The notes beneath the pieces are model-generated. The model did not search any database and had not been told where the DNA came from. It saw only the letters and a list, made by a program, of their open reading frames with translations. Made by a program: the position numbers and the translations under genes. A stretch of DNA of 64,000 nucleotides from Neisseria zalophi (GTDB lineage: Bacteria > Pseudomonadota > Gammaproteobacteria > Burkholderiales > Neisseriaceae), in contig NZ_CP031700.1 of the NCBI RefSeq assembly GCF_008807015.1, forward strand, positions 930,001 through 994,000, given 5' to 3'. Position 1 is the first letter of the stretch. Each line of letters begins with the position of its first letter. This document shows, one piece after another, positions 19,199-28,753 of the stretch.

Positions 19199-21058
19199 AT
19201 GTTTTTTGGAAATATCCGAATCCGTTCTTCTGTTGCAGCGGTATTGGTGTTGTTTGCAGCTCATGCTCATGCATTGGGTGAAGCAGCAAAACATCCGCAA
19301 CAGTATGTGAGGTCAGTCACTCCTGTGACAGCAGGTTCTAACCTGGATCGCTCGAATGAACAGCTTTCGGAGTATGAACGCCGTATTGGCATTGTCGATA
19401 GGGCTAATGGATTATTCACGCTTTTGGGCGGGGAAATGGCGCTTCAAAAGGGAGAAACGGGCACGGCGTTGGCGACTTATATCGTGATGCTCGACCGTAC
19501 CAAAGATGCAGCCGTTGCAGAGCGTGCTATGGAGATGGCGATATCATTGCGTGCTTATCGGCAGGCAGAACAGATTTTTCAAAAATGGCGGGAAATCGAA
19601 CCCGAGCCGGGCGAAGCGCAAAGACGTATGGCATGGATGCGCAATTTAGTTACCGGTCAAAACGATTCAACAGGCCGCGAATTGAAAGATATCTTGGATC
19701 ATGCCGGTGAAGAAAGGGTGCGACGTATATTTTTAATGTTGGCGCAGTTGAGTCTGCAACAATCAGATTTAGCGCAAAAAGCCGGTAAAGATATTCATAA
19801 GGCAGCACAAAAATACAAATCTATGCCGGAAGCAGCCATTGCCGATGTGATTTTTAGTGCGCAAAGGGATAGGGAGCGGGATGCAGTAGCTGCTTTGCAG
19901 AGATTGTCTAAATTAGATACCCGAATTCTACCGCCCACTGAAGTTACTTTGCGCTTAGTTGCCCGCCACAACCCGAAAATTTTAAGCCGGTTTTTCGATG
20001 AAACCGATACGGTTAAACTTTCCCCTGTATGGCAGGAGCTGGAAATCAGCAGCTTGCTTGCACAAGGTCAGCCGGATAAAGCCTACCAACGTTTGCAAAC
20101 CTTATTAAATGAAAACCCTAATGCAGATTTATATATTCAGGCTGCCATTTTATCCGTTACTCGGCAGGAAGATATTTCTGTTGTCGGTAATTATTTAGAG
20201 AAAGCCTATCGGGTCGGAACCAGTGAGCAGAAAAGCCGTGCTGCCGTTATTGGTGCGATGCGTTATGCAGAAGCCAAAAAATTCAAAGAAGCCAAAGCAT
20301 GGGTGGAAAAAATTATTTCACCTGAATATGCTTTCGATAAAATTGTTTTGAATGCATCTATAGAGGCAGAGCGGGGTAACGGCCGCAATGCTTTGGATGA
20401 GGTGCGACGTGCTCGCCAACTCCCTGATAAAGAAGGTCGTTTCTTTAATATGGGTGATATCCAAAGAGTATATTTGTTTGCGTTGAGCAAACATGGTAAT
20501 CCAAAGGAAGTATTGGAGGAATTAAATTCATTAGCCACGACGGTCGAACAGCAGCCTAATGGTCGGGAATATTTGCCTGATATCCTTTATCAACGTGCCA
20601 TGCTATATGCTGATCAGCTCAAAAGTCCGGAAAAAGCGATAGTGGATTTACGCCGCTATTTGGCGCTGAGCCCCAATAGTGCTGCAGGTTTGAATGCTTT
20701 GGGTTATACGATGTTGTCTTTGCCTAATTACAATATCAATGAGGCGTTCAGATTGATTCAGGCGGCTTATCAGCAAGAGCCGGAATCTGCTGCTATCAAC
20801 GACAGTCTGGGTTGGGTGTATTATCTGAAAGGTGATGCGGAAGCCGCTTTGCCTTATTTGGAATATGCGTTTGAACAGTATCCTGATGCTGAAGTTTCTG
20901 CCCACTTGGGTGAAGTATTATGGAAATTAGGACAAAAAGATAAAGCTCGGAAAGTATGGCAGGAGGGCTTAACTAAAGAAGGTGATACTGCGTTGCTTAA
21001 GAAAACGTTGCAGCGTTTAGGGGTAACATTACCTAAAACAACGGTAAGAAAAAAATAA
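19199..21058 (+). CDS. Secreted tetratricopeptide repeat protein
   Basis: This 619-residue protein begins with a signal peptide (MFFGNIRIRSSVAAVLVLFAAHAHA, cleavage near residue 25). The body is helical throughout. The clearest TPR units lie near residues 480-600, for example RYLALSPNSAAGLNALGYTML and AAINDSLGWVYYLKGDAEAALPYLEYAFE. A TPR protein just upstream of lolB is common in beta-proteobacteria, which suggests an envelope role, possibly in lipoprotein sorting; the exact function is unknown to me. The ATG at 19199 has AAGGAAG eight bases upstream and starts the signal peptide. Confidence 0.85.
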   Translation: MFFGNIRIRSSVAAVLVLFAAHAHALGEAAKHPQQYVRSVTPVTAGSNLDRSNEQLSEYERRIGIVDRANGLFTLLGGEMALQKGETGTALATYIVMLDRTKDAAVAERAMEMAISLRAYRQAEQIFQKWREIEPEPGEAQRRMAWMRNLVTGQNDSTGRELKDILDHAGEERVRRIFLMLAQLSLQQSDLAQKAGKDIHKAAQKYKSMPEAAIADVIFSAQRDRERDAVAALQRLSKLDTRILPPTEVTLRLVARHNPKILSRFFDETDTVKLSPVWQELEISSLLAQGQPDKAYQRLQTLLNENPNADLYIQAAILSVTRQEDISVVGNYLEKAYRVGTSEQKSRAAVIGAMRYAEAKKFKEAKAWVEKIISPEYAFDKIVLNASIEAERGNGRNALDEVRRARQLPDKEGRFFNMGDIQRVYLFALSKHGNPKEVLEELNSLATTVEQQPNGREYLPDILYQRAMLYADQLKSPEKAIVDLRRYLALSPNSAAGLNALGYTMLSLPNYNINEAFRLIQAAYQQEPESAAINDSLGWVYYLKGDAEAALPYLEYAFEQYPDAEVSAHLGEVLWKLGQKDKARKVWQEGLTKEGDTALLKKTLQRLGVTLPKTTVRKK

Positions 21059-21065
21059 ACTCATT

Positions 21066-21116
21066 AAAGGCCGTCTGAAAACCATCGATAAGGTTTGATT
21101 TTTCAGGCGGCCTTTT
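21066..21116. terminator. Inverted DUS pair between the TPR gene and lolB
   Basis: AAAGGCCGTCTGAAAA faces TTTTCAGGCGGCCTTTT. The second DUS carries one change (CAGGCGG for CAGACGG) that leaves a G-T pair. The loop is about 20 bases. It could partly separate the TPR gene from lolB. Confidence 0.6.
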
Positions 21117-21154
21117 CAATAATTATTTTCAAATAAAATAGGTGTGATTAAATT

Positions 21155-21748
21155 ATGAAACAAAAAAAATCCACATTGATTTTATATGCTGTCTCCGCAG
21201 TGATATTGGCAGCATGTGCACAACCACAAATGACAGCTAAAGAAAGTTGGCGAGCTCAAAGCGATATTGCAGATTTTACTGCCGACGGTCGTTTGGCAGT
21301 TAAAGCTGACGGCAAAGGTTCTTATGCTAATTTTGATTGGAGCTATCAAAATCCGGTACAAACCATTAGCATTAATACACCACTGGGTAGCACGTTAGGC
21401 CAGCTTTGTCAGGATAGTTTGGGTGTGCTGGCTGTAGACAGAGACGGTAAGATATATCAGGCGGATACACCACAAGCATTAAGTAGACAGCTGTTAGGGT
21501 TTGAGTTGCCAGTTCAATATCTGCATGTTTGGGCGAACGGACAATGGGTAAAAAATGCCCCATACCAATTATTAGATGATGGACGGCTGCAACAATTTGA
21601 GTGGACAGTTTCCCGTTTGTTAAACGAAGACGGCAGCCCGCGTATTTTATTATTAGAAAGCCCCAAACTAACCTTGCGTCTGGTGTTTGATCAAATGCGG
21701 CAGTTGAAAGTTGCCAACCCATCTCAACAATGTGCAGCACGGGGGTGA
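21155..21748 (+). CDS. lolB: Outer-membrane lipoprotein insertase LolB
   Basis: This 197-residue lipoprotein has lipobox LAAC with Cys21. LolB receives lipoproteins from LolA and inserts them in the outer membrane. The pattern DFTADGRLAVKADGKGSYANFDWSYQNP near residues 37-65 is typical of the LolB beta-barrel. The order lolB-ispE-prs-rplY is the standard neisserial and beta-proteobacterial block and supports the call. The ispE start lies 13 bases after the stop. Confidence 0.93.
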   Translation: MKQKKSTLILYAVSAVILAACAQPQMTAKESWRAQSDIADFTADGRLAVKADGKGSYANFDWSYQNPVQTISINTPLGSTLGQLCQDSLGVLAVDRDGKIYQADTPQALSRQLLGFELPVQYLHVWANGQWVKNAPYQLLDDGRLQQFEWTVSRLLNEDGSPRILLLESPKLTLRLVFDQMRQLKVANPSQQCAARG

Positions 21749-21761
21749 GGATATTTAATCT

Positions 21762-22616
21762 ATGAAAATCGTTGTGCCTGAAAATGTTCCTGCTTATCCC
21801 GCACCGGCCAAACTAAATTTAGATTTGAGAATTACCGGTCGGCGTTCAGACGGCTATCATAATTTGGAAAGTATTTTTTGTCTGATTGATTTACAGGATA
21901 CTGTTTATTTAGCTTTACGAAATGACAGTAAAATAATATTGCATACTCCGGTAGCGGGTGTATTGGCAGAAGATGATTTAACTTATCGCGCTGCTGCTGT
22001 TCTACAACCTTATGCGAATATCGAATTTGCCGGTGTTGATATATGGTTGGAAAAACGGATACCGATGGGTGGTGGTTTAGGTGGTGGCAGTTCTGATGCA
22101 GCAACGGTTTTAATGGTATTGAACCGGCTATGGAAATGCGAATTATCATTCAGTGATTTAATGGGCTTAGGTCTTAAGCTTGGTGCGGACGTACCGTTTT
22201 TTATCTTTGGAAAAAATGCGTTTGCAAGAGGAGTTGGAGAACAATTACAAGCAATTAGTTTACCTAAACAATGGTTTGTTGTAGCAAGGCCACCGGTAGA
22301 GGTGAGTACTGCCGTTATTTTTTCACATGAAGGCTTGACACGTGATTCCGAACCCAGCATAATGCCGTCTTTCGAATCATTGCAGCCGTTTAGAAATGAT
22401 ATGCAGGCGGTGGTATTTCAGAAATACCCCGAAGTTTTAAAAGTATATAAACAGCTCGAGCCATTCGGTAAACCTTTAATGACAGGCTCAGGTTCTTGTT
22501 TATTTATATCTTTTGAAAATAAAAAAGATGCATTGGCTGCGTATCATCAGATTTCGAATATTTGTGAAGCATATTGTGTAGAAAGTCTTATTCGACATCC
22601 ATTGCTTCAAAAATAA
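21762..22616 (+). CDS. ispE: 4-diphosphocytidyl-2-C-methyl-D-erythritol kinase IspE
   Basis: This 284-residue GHMP kinase of the MEP isoprenoid pathway phosphorylates CDP-methylerythritol. Visible are [25 protein letters not shown] (substrate site), the ATP loop [17 protein letters not shown] near residue 105 and GSGSCLF near 245. GTGAGGAT precedes the ATG. It follows lolB closely and precedes two tRNA-Gln genes, with which it may share a transcript. Confidence 0.96.
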   Translation: MKIVVPENVPAYPAPAKLNLDLRITGRRSDGYHNLESIFCLIDLQDTVYLALRNDSKIILHTPVAGVLAEDDLTYRAAAVLQPYANIEFAGVDIWLEKRIPMGGGLGGGSSDAATVLMVLNRLWKCELSFSDLMGLGLKLGADVPFFIFGKNAFARGVGEQLQAISLPKQWFVVARPPVEVSTAVIFSHEGLTRDSEPSIMPSFESLQPFRNDMQAVVFQKYPEVLKVYKQLEPFGKPLMTGSGSCLFISFENKKDALAAYHQISNICEAYCVESLIRHPLLQK

Positions 22617-22631
22617 AAGTTTAAGATGTGT

Positions 22632-22707
22632 TGGGGAGTCGTCAAGTGGTTAAGACACTGGATTTTGATTCCAGCATGCGAAGGTTCGAATCCTTCCTCC
22701 CCAGCCA
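22632..22707 (+). tRNA. tRNA-Gln (TTG), copy 1
   Basis: This is a 76-base cloverleaf with encoded CCA. The acceptor stem TGGGGAG pairs with CTCCCCA; the U1-A72 pair is characteristic of bacterial tRNA-Gln. The anticodon arm is CTGGA-TTTTGAT-TCCAG, anticodon TTG. The T-arm has GGTTCGAATCC. It lies 15 bases after ispE. Confidence 0.97.
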
Positions 22708-22716
22708 ACTCCTTAT

Positions 22717-22792
22717 TGGGGAGTCGTCAAGTGGTTAAGACACTGGATTTTGATTCCAGCATGCGAAGGTTCGAATCCTTCCTCCCCAGCCA
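22717..22792 (+). tRNA. tRNA-Gln (TTG), copy 2
   Basis: This is identical in all 76 bases to the copy nine bases upstream, including the TTG anticodon and encoded CCA. It is a tandem duplication kept identical. It is followed at once by a terminator. Confidence 0.97.
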
Positions 22793-22795
22793 TAT

Positions 22796-22826
22796 AAAAA
22801 GCGTGTAAGGTTTCTTACACGCTTTT
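22796..22826 (+). terminator. Intrinsic terminator of the tRNA-Gln pair
   Basis: AAAAAGCGTGTAAG and CTTACACGCTTTTT form a perfect 14-bp stem with a short loop and a U tract. Confidence 0.92.
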
Positions 22827-23117
22827 TATTATTGTTGGCGGTTTAAAGCGTTGAGGCCGTCTGAAAAAATAGTTGTCCTTAATGAATTTAACGCAATAGT
22901 TTTATCCGGCTTTAATGATCTTAAAGCCTTGTATATTTTTGATTTGGTTATTTGTTATTGTTAGGTTTTATTGTAATTACGTTAACATAAATATACGTTG
23001 GGCTTTAAATACAGCCTAATGATGGGTATAATGGCGCGTTCCGGCAGAGTTGCCAAAAAAGCATAAGGAAGCATTATGTTTTCCGAGCACAACCCCAACA
23101 TTGATCCAGGTGATAAT
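22827..23117 (+). promoter_or_regulatory. prs upstream region with promoter
   Basis: A single DUS lies at 22853-22865. A promoter is readable: TTTAAA at 23004-23009, a 17-base spacer and a consensus TATAAT at 23027-23032. AAGGAAG at about 23063-23069 precedes an in-frame ATG at 23076. I see no other gene here. Confidence 0.65.
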
Positions 23118-24104
23118 ATGGCTGCGTATGACAGTTTGATGGTTTTTACCGGTAATGCCAATCCTGATTTGGCTGAAAAAGTAGTCAAGCATTTAGATAT
23201 TTCTTTAGGCAATGCCTCTGTAAGCAAGTTTTCAGATGGAGAGGTCGCCATAGAGCTTTTGGAAAATGTACGCGGGCGTGATGTGTTTATTTTGCAACCG
23301 ACTTGCGCGCCGACAAATGATAATTTGATGGAAATTCTCACGATGGCTGACGCACTCAAGCGTGCATCAGCAGGTCGTATTACTGCGGCAATTCCATATT
23401 TTGGATATGCCCGTCAGGATCGCCGCCCACGTTCGGTGCGGGTTCCGATTTCTGCTAAATTGGTTGCTAATATGTTGTATTCGGCAGGTATCGACCGCGT
23501 TTTAACTGTTGATTTGCATGCCGACCAAATTCAAGGTTTTTTTGACATCCCTGTTGATAATATTTATGCAACACCGATTTTAATTAACGATATTCAGCGC
23601 CAGCGCCATGAAAATCTAACTGTAGTCAGCCCCGATATCGGTGGTGTGGTGCGTGCTCGTGCAGTTGCTAAAATGCTAAATTCAGATTTAGCTATTATCG
23701 ATAAGCGCCGGCCTAAGGCCAATGTTGCAGAAGTGATGAATATTATTGGTGATATTCAAGATCGTACTTGTCTTATTGTTGATGATATGATCGATACGGC
23801 TAATACTTTGTGCAAAGCTGCATCAGCTTTGAAAGAGCGGGGTGCTTCACGCGTTTTGGCTTATGCCACTCATCCGGTATTTTCCGGTGAGGCTGTTTCA
23901 CGTATTGCTTCTTCTGATATTGATCAGATTGTGGTTACCGATACAATACCACTATCTGAAGCTGCTCAGAATTGTGAACGTATCCGTCAGGTTACTATTG
24001 CAGGATTGTTGGCTGAAACTGTACGTCGTATCAGCAATGAAGAATCTGTCTCATATCTTTTCAATGAAGATGTGTTGACAACAGGCAGTGTTTTTCTGCC
24101 TTAA
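23118..24104 (+). CDS. prs: Ribose-phosphate pyrophosphokinase
   Basis: This 328-residue enzyme makes PRPP from ribose-5-phosphate and ATP for nucleotide, His and Trp synthesis. Visible are [20 protein letters not shown], the ATP-site [21 protein letters not shown], the metal-site [11 protein letters not shown] and the PRPP loop [15 protein letters not shown] chose the ATG at 23118 because neisserial Prs proteins start [10 protein letters not shown] and AGGTGA precedes it. An in-frame ATG at 23076 has a stronger AAGGAAG site and would add 14 residues. Confidence 0.96.
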   Translation: MAAYDSLMVFTGNANPDLAEKVVKHLDISLGNASVSKFSDGEVAIELLENVRGRDVFILQPTCAPTNDNLMEILTMADALKRASAGRITAAIPYFGYARQDRRPRSVRVPISAKLVANMLYSAGIDRVLTVDLHADQIQGFFDIPVDNIYATPILINDIQRQRHENLTVVSPDIGGVVRARAVAKMLNSDLAIIDKRRPKANVAEVMNIIGDIQDRTCLIVDDMIDTANTLCKAASALKERGASRVLAYATHPVFSGEAVSRIASSDIDQIVVTDTIPLSEAAQNCERIRQVTIAGLLAETVRRISNEESVSYLFNEDVLTTGSVFLP

Positions 24105-24171
24105 TACCATGCTGTCTTGAGCTGGTCGCGGCAAAGACAGCGCTTTTTCTTTATATTTGGAGTATTTTATT

Positions 24172-24744
24172 ATGTCATACGAAATTCAAGCTACTTCCCG
24201 TGATGCACAGGGCACTGGTGCGAGCCGCCGCCTGCGTCGGGAAGGACAAATTCCGGCAGTATTGTATGGTGAAGGCCAAGAGCCCACTACAATTGCTGTT
24301 GATCACAAAACCATGTATTACGCATTGGAAAAAGAATCTTTCCACACTGCATTGATTAAACTGACTTTAAATGGCAAAACACAAGATGTGATTGTACGCG
24401 ATTTTCAAATGCATCCATACCGCCAACAAGTTCAGCATATTGATTTTCAAGTAGTTGATGCCAATAAACCATTGCGCATTAAAGTGCCTCTTCATATTGT
24501 TAATGCAGAGACTTCACAAGCTGTTAAATTACAAGGCGGTCGAGTTTCTTTGTTGAATACAACAGTTGAGGTTGTTGCATTGCCTAAAGATATTCCTGCA
24601 GCTTTGCAGTTGGATTGTGGTAATGTTGTAGCCGGCGATATTTTGCATTTGTCTGATATCAAATTCCCAGAAGGTGTGCAAAGTGTTGCTTTGAAACGTC
24701 AATCAGATTTGGCCGTTGCTACTGTTACCGGCAAAAAACGTTAA
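24172..24744 (+). CDS. rplY: 50S ribosomal protein L25 (Ctc form)
   Basis: This 190-residue long-form L25/Ctc binds 5S rRNA. The N-terminal L25 domain (1-about 95) has [25 protein letters not shown]. The C-terminal TL5-like beta domain (about 100-185) follows. The ATG at 24172 has GGAG about eleven bases upstream. It lies 67 bases after prs and ends in a strong terminator. Confidence 0.95.
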   Translation: MSYEIQATSRDAQGTGASRRLRREGQIPAVLYGEGQEPTTIAVDHKTMYYALEKESFHTALIKLTLNGKTQDVIVRDFQMHPYRQQVQHIDFQVVDANKPLRIKVPLHIVNAETSQAVKLQGGRVSLLNTTVEVVALPKDIPAALQLDCGNVVAGDILHLSDIKFPEGVQSVALKRQSDLAVATVTGKKR

Positions 24745-24760
24745 TGTTTAAATGTATTTA

Positions 24761-24803
24761 AAAAACTAAACCGCATCTTATTTGGGTGCGGTTTAGTTTT
24801 TTT
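24761..24803 (+). terminator. Intrinsic terminator after rplY
   Basis: AAACTAAACCGCA and TGCGGTTTAGTTT pair around an 11-base loop, followed by a T run. Confidence 0.92.
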
Positions 24804-25190
24804 CAAAATATTATTTAATGATGAAATAAGTTAAAAAAATATAAATATAATGAAAATGGTTTTTACTTGATATTTTTTAAGTAATTGTTTAAAATAAAAA
24901 AATATCTATTTGGCAAGTAAATTAAGTATTTTTGTGTGAAAATATTTGTGATTTTAAATTTAGCTTAGAGATGCATTATATTGAGTACTGTGGTTATTAT
25001 TTTTATGGTAATCAATGCTCTATTCTTTTGGTTTCTTATATCTACCTTTTGTCACTGAATTGTACTGAGATATTATAGATAATGTTATGCTGCTAGAATT
25101 AGTAAGGAAATTTAAAATTAAAACTTATATAATTAATAAGCTGCTGCAAATACATAATATATTCATAAACATTACGATTAAACTGTGAAA
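24804..25190 (+). promoter_or_regulatory. AT-rich leader of the type I secretion operon
   Basis: This stretch of nearly 390 bases is strongly AT-rich, holds no DUS and has no gene I can support. A candidate promoter is TTGTCA at 25049-25054, a 16-base spacer and TATTAT at 25071-25076. The base composition suggests an acquired or silenced region. Confidence 0.4.
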
Positions 25191-26459
25191 ATGAACAATA
25201 GTTTCCCTAATTCTTTTTTGAGCAACCGATTGAAAATATATTCGATCGGTTTGATGTTGTTTTCTTTAAATATACATCCTGTTCATGCTCAAAGTCTAAA
25301 AGAAATTCTGAGGCAGTCTTTGGTTAATGATCCTGTTTTAAGGGAAGCAAAAGCAACGGAAAATGCTGCTAAAAGTACAACTAAAGCGACACGTGCCGGA
25401 CATTACCCTGTTTTAGCGTTAACGGGTACACAGTTTCTTTCTCAAAGTCATAAGTATGACAGTAATGATAGAGATAATGGTTTTGGGGTTCGAGGAAGTT
25501 TAAATGTTTATTCTTGGGGCGGCATTAATGCGGCTATTAGAAGGGATAAAAATAAAGAAATATATTATGGTCACAAATATTTTGAAACGCAAGAGCAGTT
25601 GGGCGGTGATATTGGTAAGCTGTATTTAACTGCGTTACGTGCGAAAGAATCCATAGAAGTTAGTCGGGAAAGTTTTGAAAGACATAATAACCTATTGAAA
25701 GACTTAACTGTTATTGTTAAATATGATGGCGGTCGCCGCTCAGAGCTAATTGAGGCGCGATCCCGTCAATTACAAGTTGCAACTGCTATGGCACAGTTTC
25801 AAAGAACAATGGAACTGGCGCTCAGCCGCTTATCAAAATATACAGGTAAGCCTGTATCCCCCAAAGATTTAGAAGACCCTTTCCCCTCTGATTCATCTAT
25901 ATCATTAATTGAAAAGTATAAATTACAAAACAAAGGGCTAAATCCTTCTTATTTAGCACAAAAAGCGGAAAGAGAAAGTGTTAAAGCTGAGCTTGATGTA
26001 ACAAAAGCGGCAAGGTTACCTGCTATTAATTTGGAGGGTGTTGCAACCAAGGATACTAAAGAGCTTTATTTAAATCTTTCCTGGAATGTATTAGATATGG
26101 CTTCGCGGCATAATGTGGAAAAAAATGCCCAAGCTTTAATTGCAGCTGATTCTAAATCCGAACAGATTTTGCGTGAGGTCGAAGAGAAAGCACGTACAGC
26201 TGAAATAGATATGGCTCGTAGTAAACAACGTATAGAGATTACGGCTCAACATATTGCAGCACAAAAAGAAGTCGTTAAAAACTATGAGCTACAATTCAAA
26301 ATAGCCAGACGTACATTAACCGATGTATTAGGTTCATACAATGAATTGGCGGGAATAGAGCAAGAAAATATTAATGCTCGTAATGACTTTAGAGATGCTG
26401 CTTTGGAATATTTAGTTTCACAATCGCAAATTGCCAATTGGGCAGGTGTGAATCATTAA
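25191..26459 (+). CDS. TolC-family outer-membrane channel of a type I secretion system
   Basis: This protein of about 422 residues has a signal peptide ending VHAQS near residue 34. Two long coiled-coil repeats follow: EILRQSLVNDPVLREAKATENAAKS opens the first, and AQKAERESVKAELDVTKAARLPAINLEGV opens the second. It forms the outer-membrane exit duct for substrates of the adjacent exporter. I used the ATG at 25191; a GTG two codons upstream is equally possible, and neither has a clear ribosome site. The ABC exporter gene follows after 42 bases. Lysine-rich, AT-leaning codon use differs from most neighbours. Confidence 0.88.
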   Translation: MNNSFPNSFLSNRLKIYSIGLMLFSLNIHPVHAQSLKEILRQSLVNDPVLREAKATENAAKSTTKATRAGHYPVLALTGTQFLSQSHKYDSNDRDNGFGVRGSLNVYSWGGINAAIRRDKNKEIYYGHKYFETQEQLGGDIGKLYLTALRAKESIEVSRESFERHNNLLKDLTVIVKYDGGRRSELIEARSRQLQVATAMAQFQRTMELALSRLSKYTGKPVSPKDLEDPFPSDSSISLIEKYKLQNKGLNPSYLAQKAERESVKAELDVTKAARLPAINLEGVATKDTKELYLNLSWNVLDMASRHNVEKNAQALIAADSKSEQILREVEEKARTAEIDMARSKQRIEITAQHIAAQKEVVKNYELQFKIARRTLTDVLGSYNELAGIEQENINARNDFRDAALEYLVSQSQIANWAGVNH

Positions 26460-26501
26460 GAACAAAAAAATCAATAAATTACTTTACTTGAAAACATTAT
26501 T

Positions 26502-28652
26502 ATGAAATCTATTATAGAACACATTGCGTTAGCAACCCGCCTACTTGGCGTGCCTGTTTCTGAGGCGGCGCTTTCTGCTGAAGTTGTACGGGATAAAAAG
26601 CTAAACGTTAATTTTCATTCACTATCCGAAGTTTTGAAAAGCCATGGTTTTGAAAATACGCTTTCGAAACGTAGCTTGCAGGATATTCCTTCATTAGCTG
26701 TTCCTGTTGTGGTGATATTGCATAATGAAGAAGCTGCTGTAGTGACTAAAATAGAAGGCAGTGGTTTAGAGAGAAAATATCATGTACGTCAAGCTGATGG
26801 CCTGTCTCAAGTATTGGATCATGAACAATTAATGATTTTGTACTTGGGTTATTGTTGGTTTATTAAACCGAAAATGGTTTCAGATATGCGTTCAGAGTTG
26901 CCTGAATACCATTTGCCGAAATCATGGTTTTGGAAAGTTATCTGGCGTTTTAGAAGTTATTATTATCAAGTTATCTTAGCTACCTTTATTATCAACTTCT
27001 TGGCATTGGTTAGTTCATTATATGTCATGAATGTTTATGACAGAGTTATCCCTAATCAGGCTTATGAAACTTTGTGGGTGTTGAGTATCGGCGTGATATT
27101 AGCCATTTCTTTTGAATTTGCTGCTAAATTGATTCGTGGTCATTTAACTGATATTGCAGGTAAAAAAGCCGATTTGATTATTAGCTCTGCCTTGTTTCGT
27201 CGTGTGATGGCATTGCGTTTGGCTGATCGTCCTGCATCTGCCGGTTCGTATGCTAATAATTTACGTGAATTCGAATCGGTGCGCGAGTTTATGACGAGCG
27301 CAAGTTTATTAACGTTGGTTGATTTACCTTTCCTATTATTATTTATTACCGTTATTGCTATTGTTGGTGGAAAGTTGGCATTGGTTCCATTAACGATTAT
27401 TCCCATTGTCGCCATCGTCGGATTATTGGTTCAACGCCCTTTATCACGGCATATTAATGAGTCAATGAAAGAGTCTTCCCAACGTTCCGGTTTGGCAGTA
27501 GAGGCGATTGAAGGGATTGAAACGTTAAAAACCAATAATGCGACTTCTTGGGCACAACAACGTTGGGATGAATATACTGCTAAAACTTCTGCATCTTCTA
27601 TTAAAGTGAAAGATACCAGTAACTTTATGGTGAATTTCGCAACAGGTATGCAACAGCTTAATACGGTATTTTTGGTTTTGTTGGGCACTTATTTAATTCA
27701 TGCAGACAATCCTGCAGAACGTATTACTATGGGTGCGCTGATTGCATCGGTCATTCTATCAGGTAGGGCATTAGCACCGTTGGCTCAGATAGCTGGGTTG
27801 GCAACGCGCTTTCAACAAGCCAAATTGGCTTTGGAAGGTGTCAATAATATTGTGGAACGACCCATCGAAAGAAGCCCTGAACGTCAATATATTACGTTAG
27901 ATCATGTTCAAGGCAATATTACCTTTGAAAATGTATCTTTCAAATATCAAGAAGAGGGTAATGCTGCTGTTACCGATTTACGTTTGAATATTCGACCCGG
28001 GGAAAAAATAGGTATTTTAGGACGTATCGGCAGTGGTAAAAGCACCATGTTGAAACTGGCTAGCGGTTTATATGATACCGCCAAAGGCAGCGTGATGTTG
28101 GATGGCGTCGATATGAGACAGATTGATCCGAATTTCCTGCGTAATCAAGTTGTATTGTTAAGCCAGTCACCACGTTTATTTTTGGGAACGCTGCGTGAAA
28201 ATATGGATTTGGCGCGTACTGATGGTTATTCTACCGATCAGGATTTATTGGTAGCCTTAAGACGTTTCGGGCTTGACCGTATTATCCGCAGCCATCCGCG
28301 TGGTTTGGATATGCCCTTAGGGGAAGATGGTTTGGGATTGTCCGGCGGACAAAAACAGATTATCGCATTGGCTCGTATGACCTTAAGAGATCCGAAAGTT
28401 GTCTTGTTGGATGAGCCGACTACAGGGTTAGATCAGGCAACTGAACGTATGGCATTAAATTCTGTAGCAGAATGGGCGAAAGACCGCACCATGGTTGTTG
28501 TTACTCACCGTCCGCAAGTACTTCAGATTGTTAATCGGATTATTGTTATGGATAACGGCAAAGTTGTGATGGATGGCCCACGTGATTTGGTATTGCAAAA
28601 ATTAATGCAGAGTGAGAAAAAAGACAGCCCTCAGCTTGAGACTGCCGCATAA
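26502..28652 (+). CDS. Type I secretion ABC exporter (LapB/RtxB class)
   Basis: This 716-residue protein has an N-terminal C39-like domain (1-about 130) that lacks the catalytic Cys of a bacteriocin peptidase, as in RTX exporters. A six-helix membrane domain (about 150-430) and a nucleotide-binding domain follow. The latter shows Walker A GRIGSGKST from residue 507, signature LSGGQ at 613, Walker B LLDEPT with Asp637-Glu638 and the H-loop VVTHRP. It drives one-step export of a large substrate from the cytoplasm. The class usually exports RTX adhesins or toxins. No such substrate gene is in the window. Confidence 0.92.
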   Translation: MKSIIEHIALATRLLGVPVSEAALSAEVVRDKKLNVNFHSLSEVLKSHGFENTLSKRSLQDIPSLAVPVVVILHNEEAAVVTKIEGSGLERKYHVRQADGLSQVLDHEQLMILYLGYCWFIKPKMVSDMRSELPEYHLPKSWFWKVIWRFRSYYYQVILATFIINFLALVSSLYVMNVYDRVIPNQAYETLWVLSIGVILAISFEFAAKLIRGHLTDIAGKKADLIISSALFRRVMALRLADRPASAGSYANNLREFESVREFMTSASLLTLVDLPFLLLFITVIAIVGGKLALVPLTIIPIVAIVGLLVQRPLSRHINESMKESSQRSGLAVEAIEGIETLKTNNATSWAQQRWDEYTAKTSASSIKVKDTSNFMVNFATGMQQLNTVFLVLLGTYLIHADNPAERITMGALIASVILSGRALAPLAQIAGLATRFQQAKLALEGVNNIVERPIERSPERQYITLDHVQGNITFENVSFKYQEEGNAAVTDLRLNIRPGEKIGILGRIGSGKSTMLKLASGLYDTAKGSVMLDGVDMRQIDPNFLRNQVVLLSQSPRLFLGTLRENMDLARTDGYSTDQDLLVALRRFGLDRIIRSHPRGLDMPLGEDGLGLSGGQKQIIALARMTLRDPKVVLLDEPTTGLDQATERMALNSVAEWAKDRTMVVVTHRPQVLQIVNRIIVMDNGKVVMDGPRDLVLQKLMQSEKKDSPQLETAA

Positions 28653-28753
28653 AGTAGTATAAAACCAATAAAGGCGTATTTATTAGCCGTATAACATGAT
28701 AAAGCCGAGCTGTTTCAGACGGCCTATAACAAACCGTAAAGGTAATTATCATT

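Noticed and set aside
22632..22792. Short direct repeats considered as a CRISPR-like array
   Set aside because: The 85-base period repeat is the tandem tRNA-Gln pair. No CRISPR array or cas gene is visible anywhere in the window.
22626..22808. 60-codon open frame over the tRNA-Gln region
   Set aside because: It reads straight through two tRNA genes and repeats itself because they are identical; no protein is expected.
24804..25190. AT-rich gap considered as a phage or replication origin remnant
   Set aside because: There are no DnaA boxes, integrase fragments or att-like duplication that I can recognise; low GC alone is not enough.
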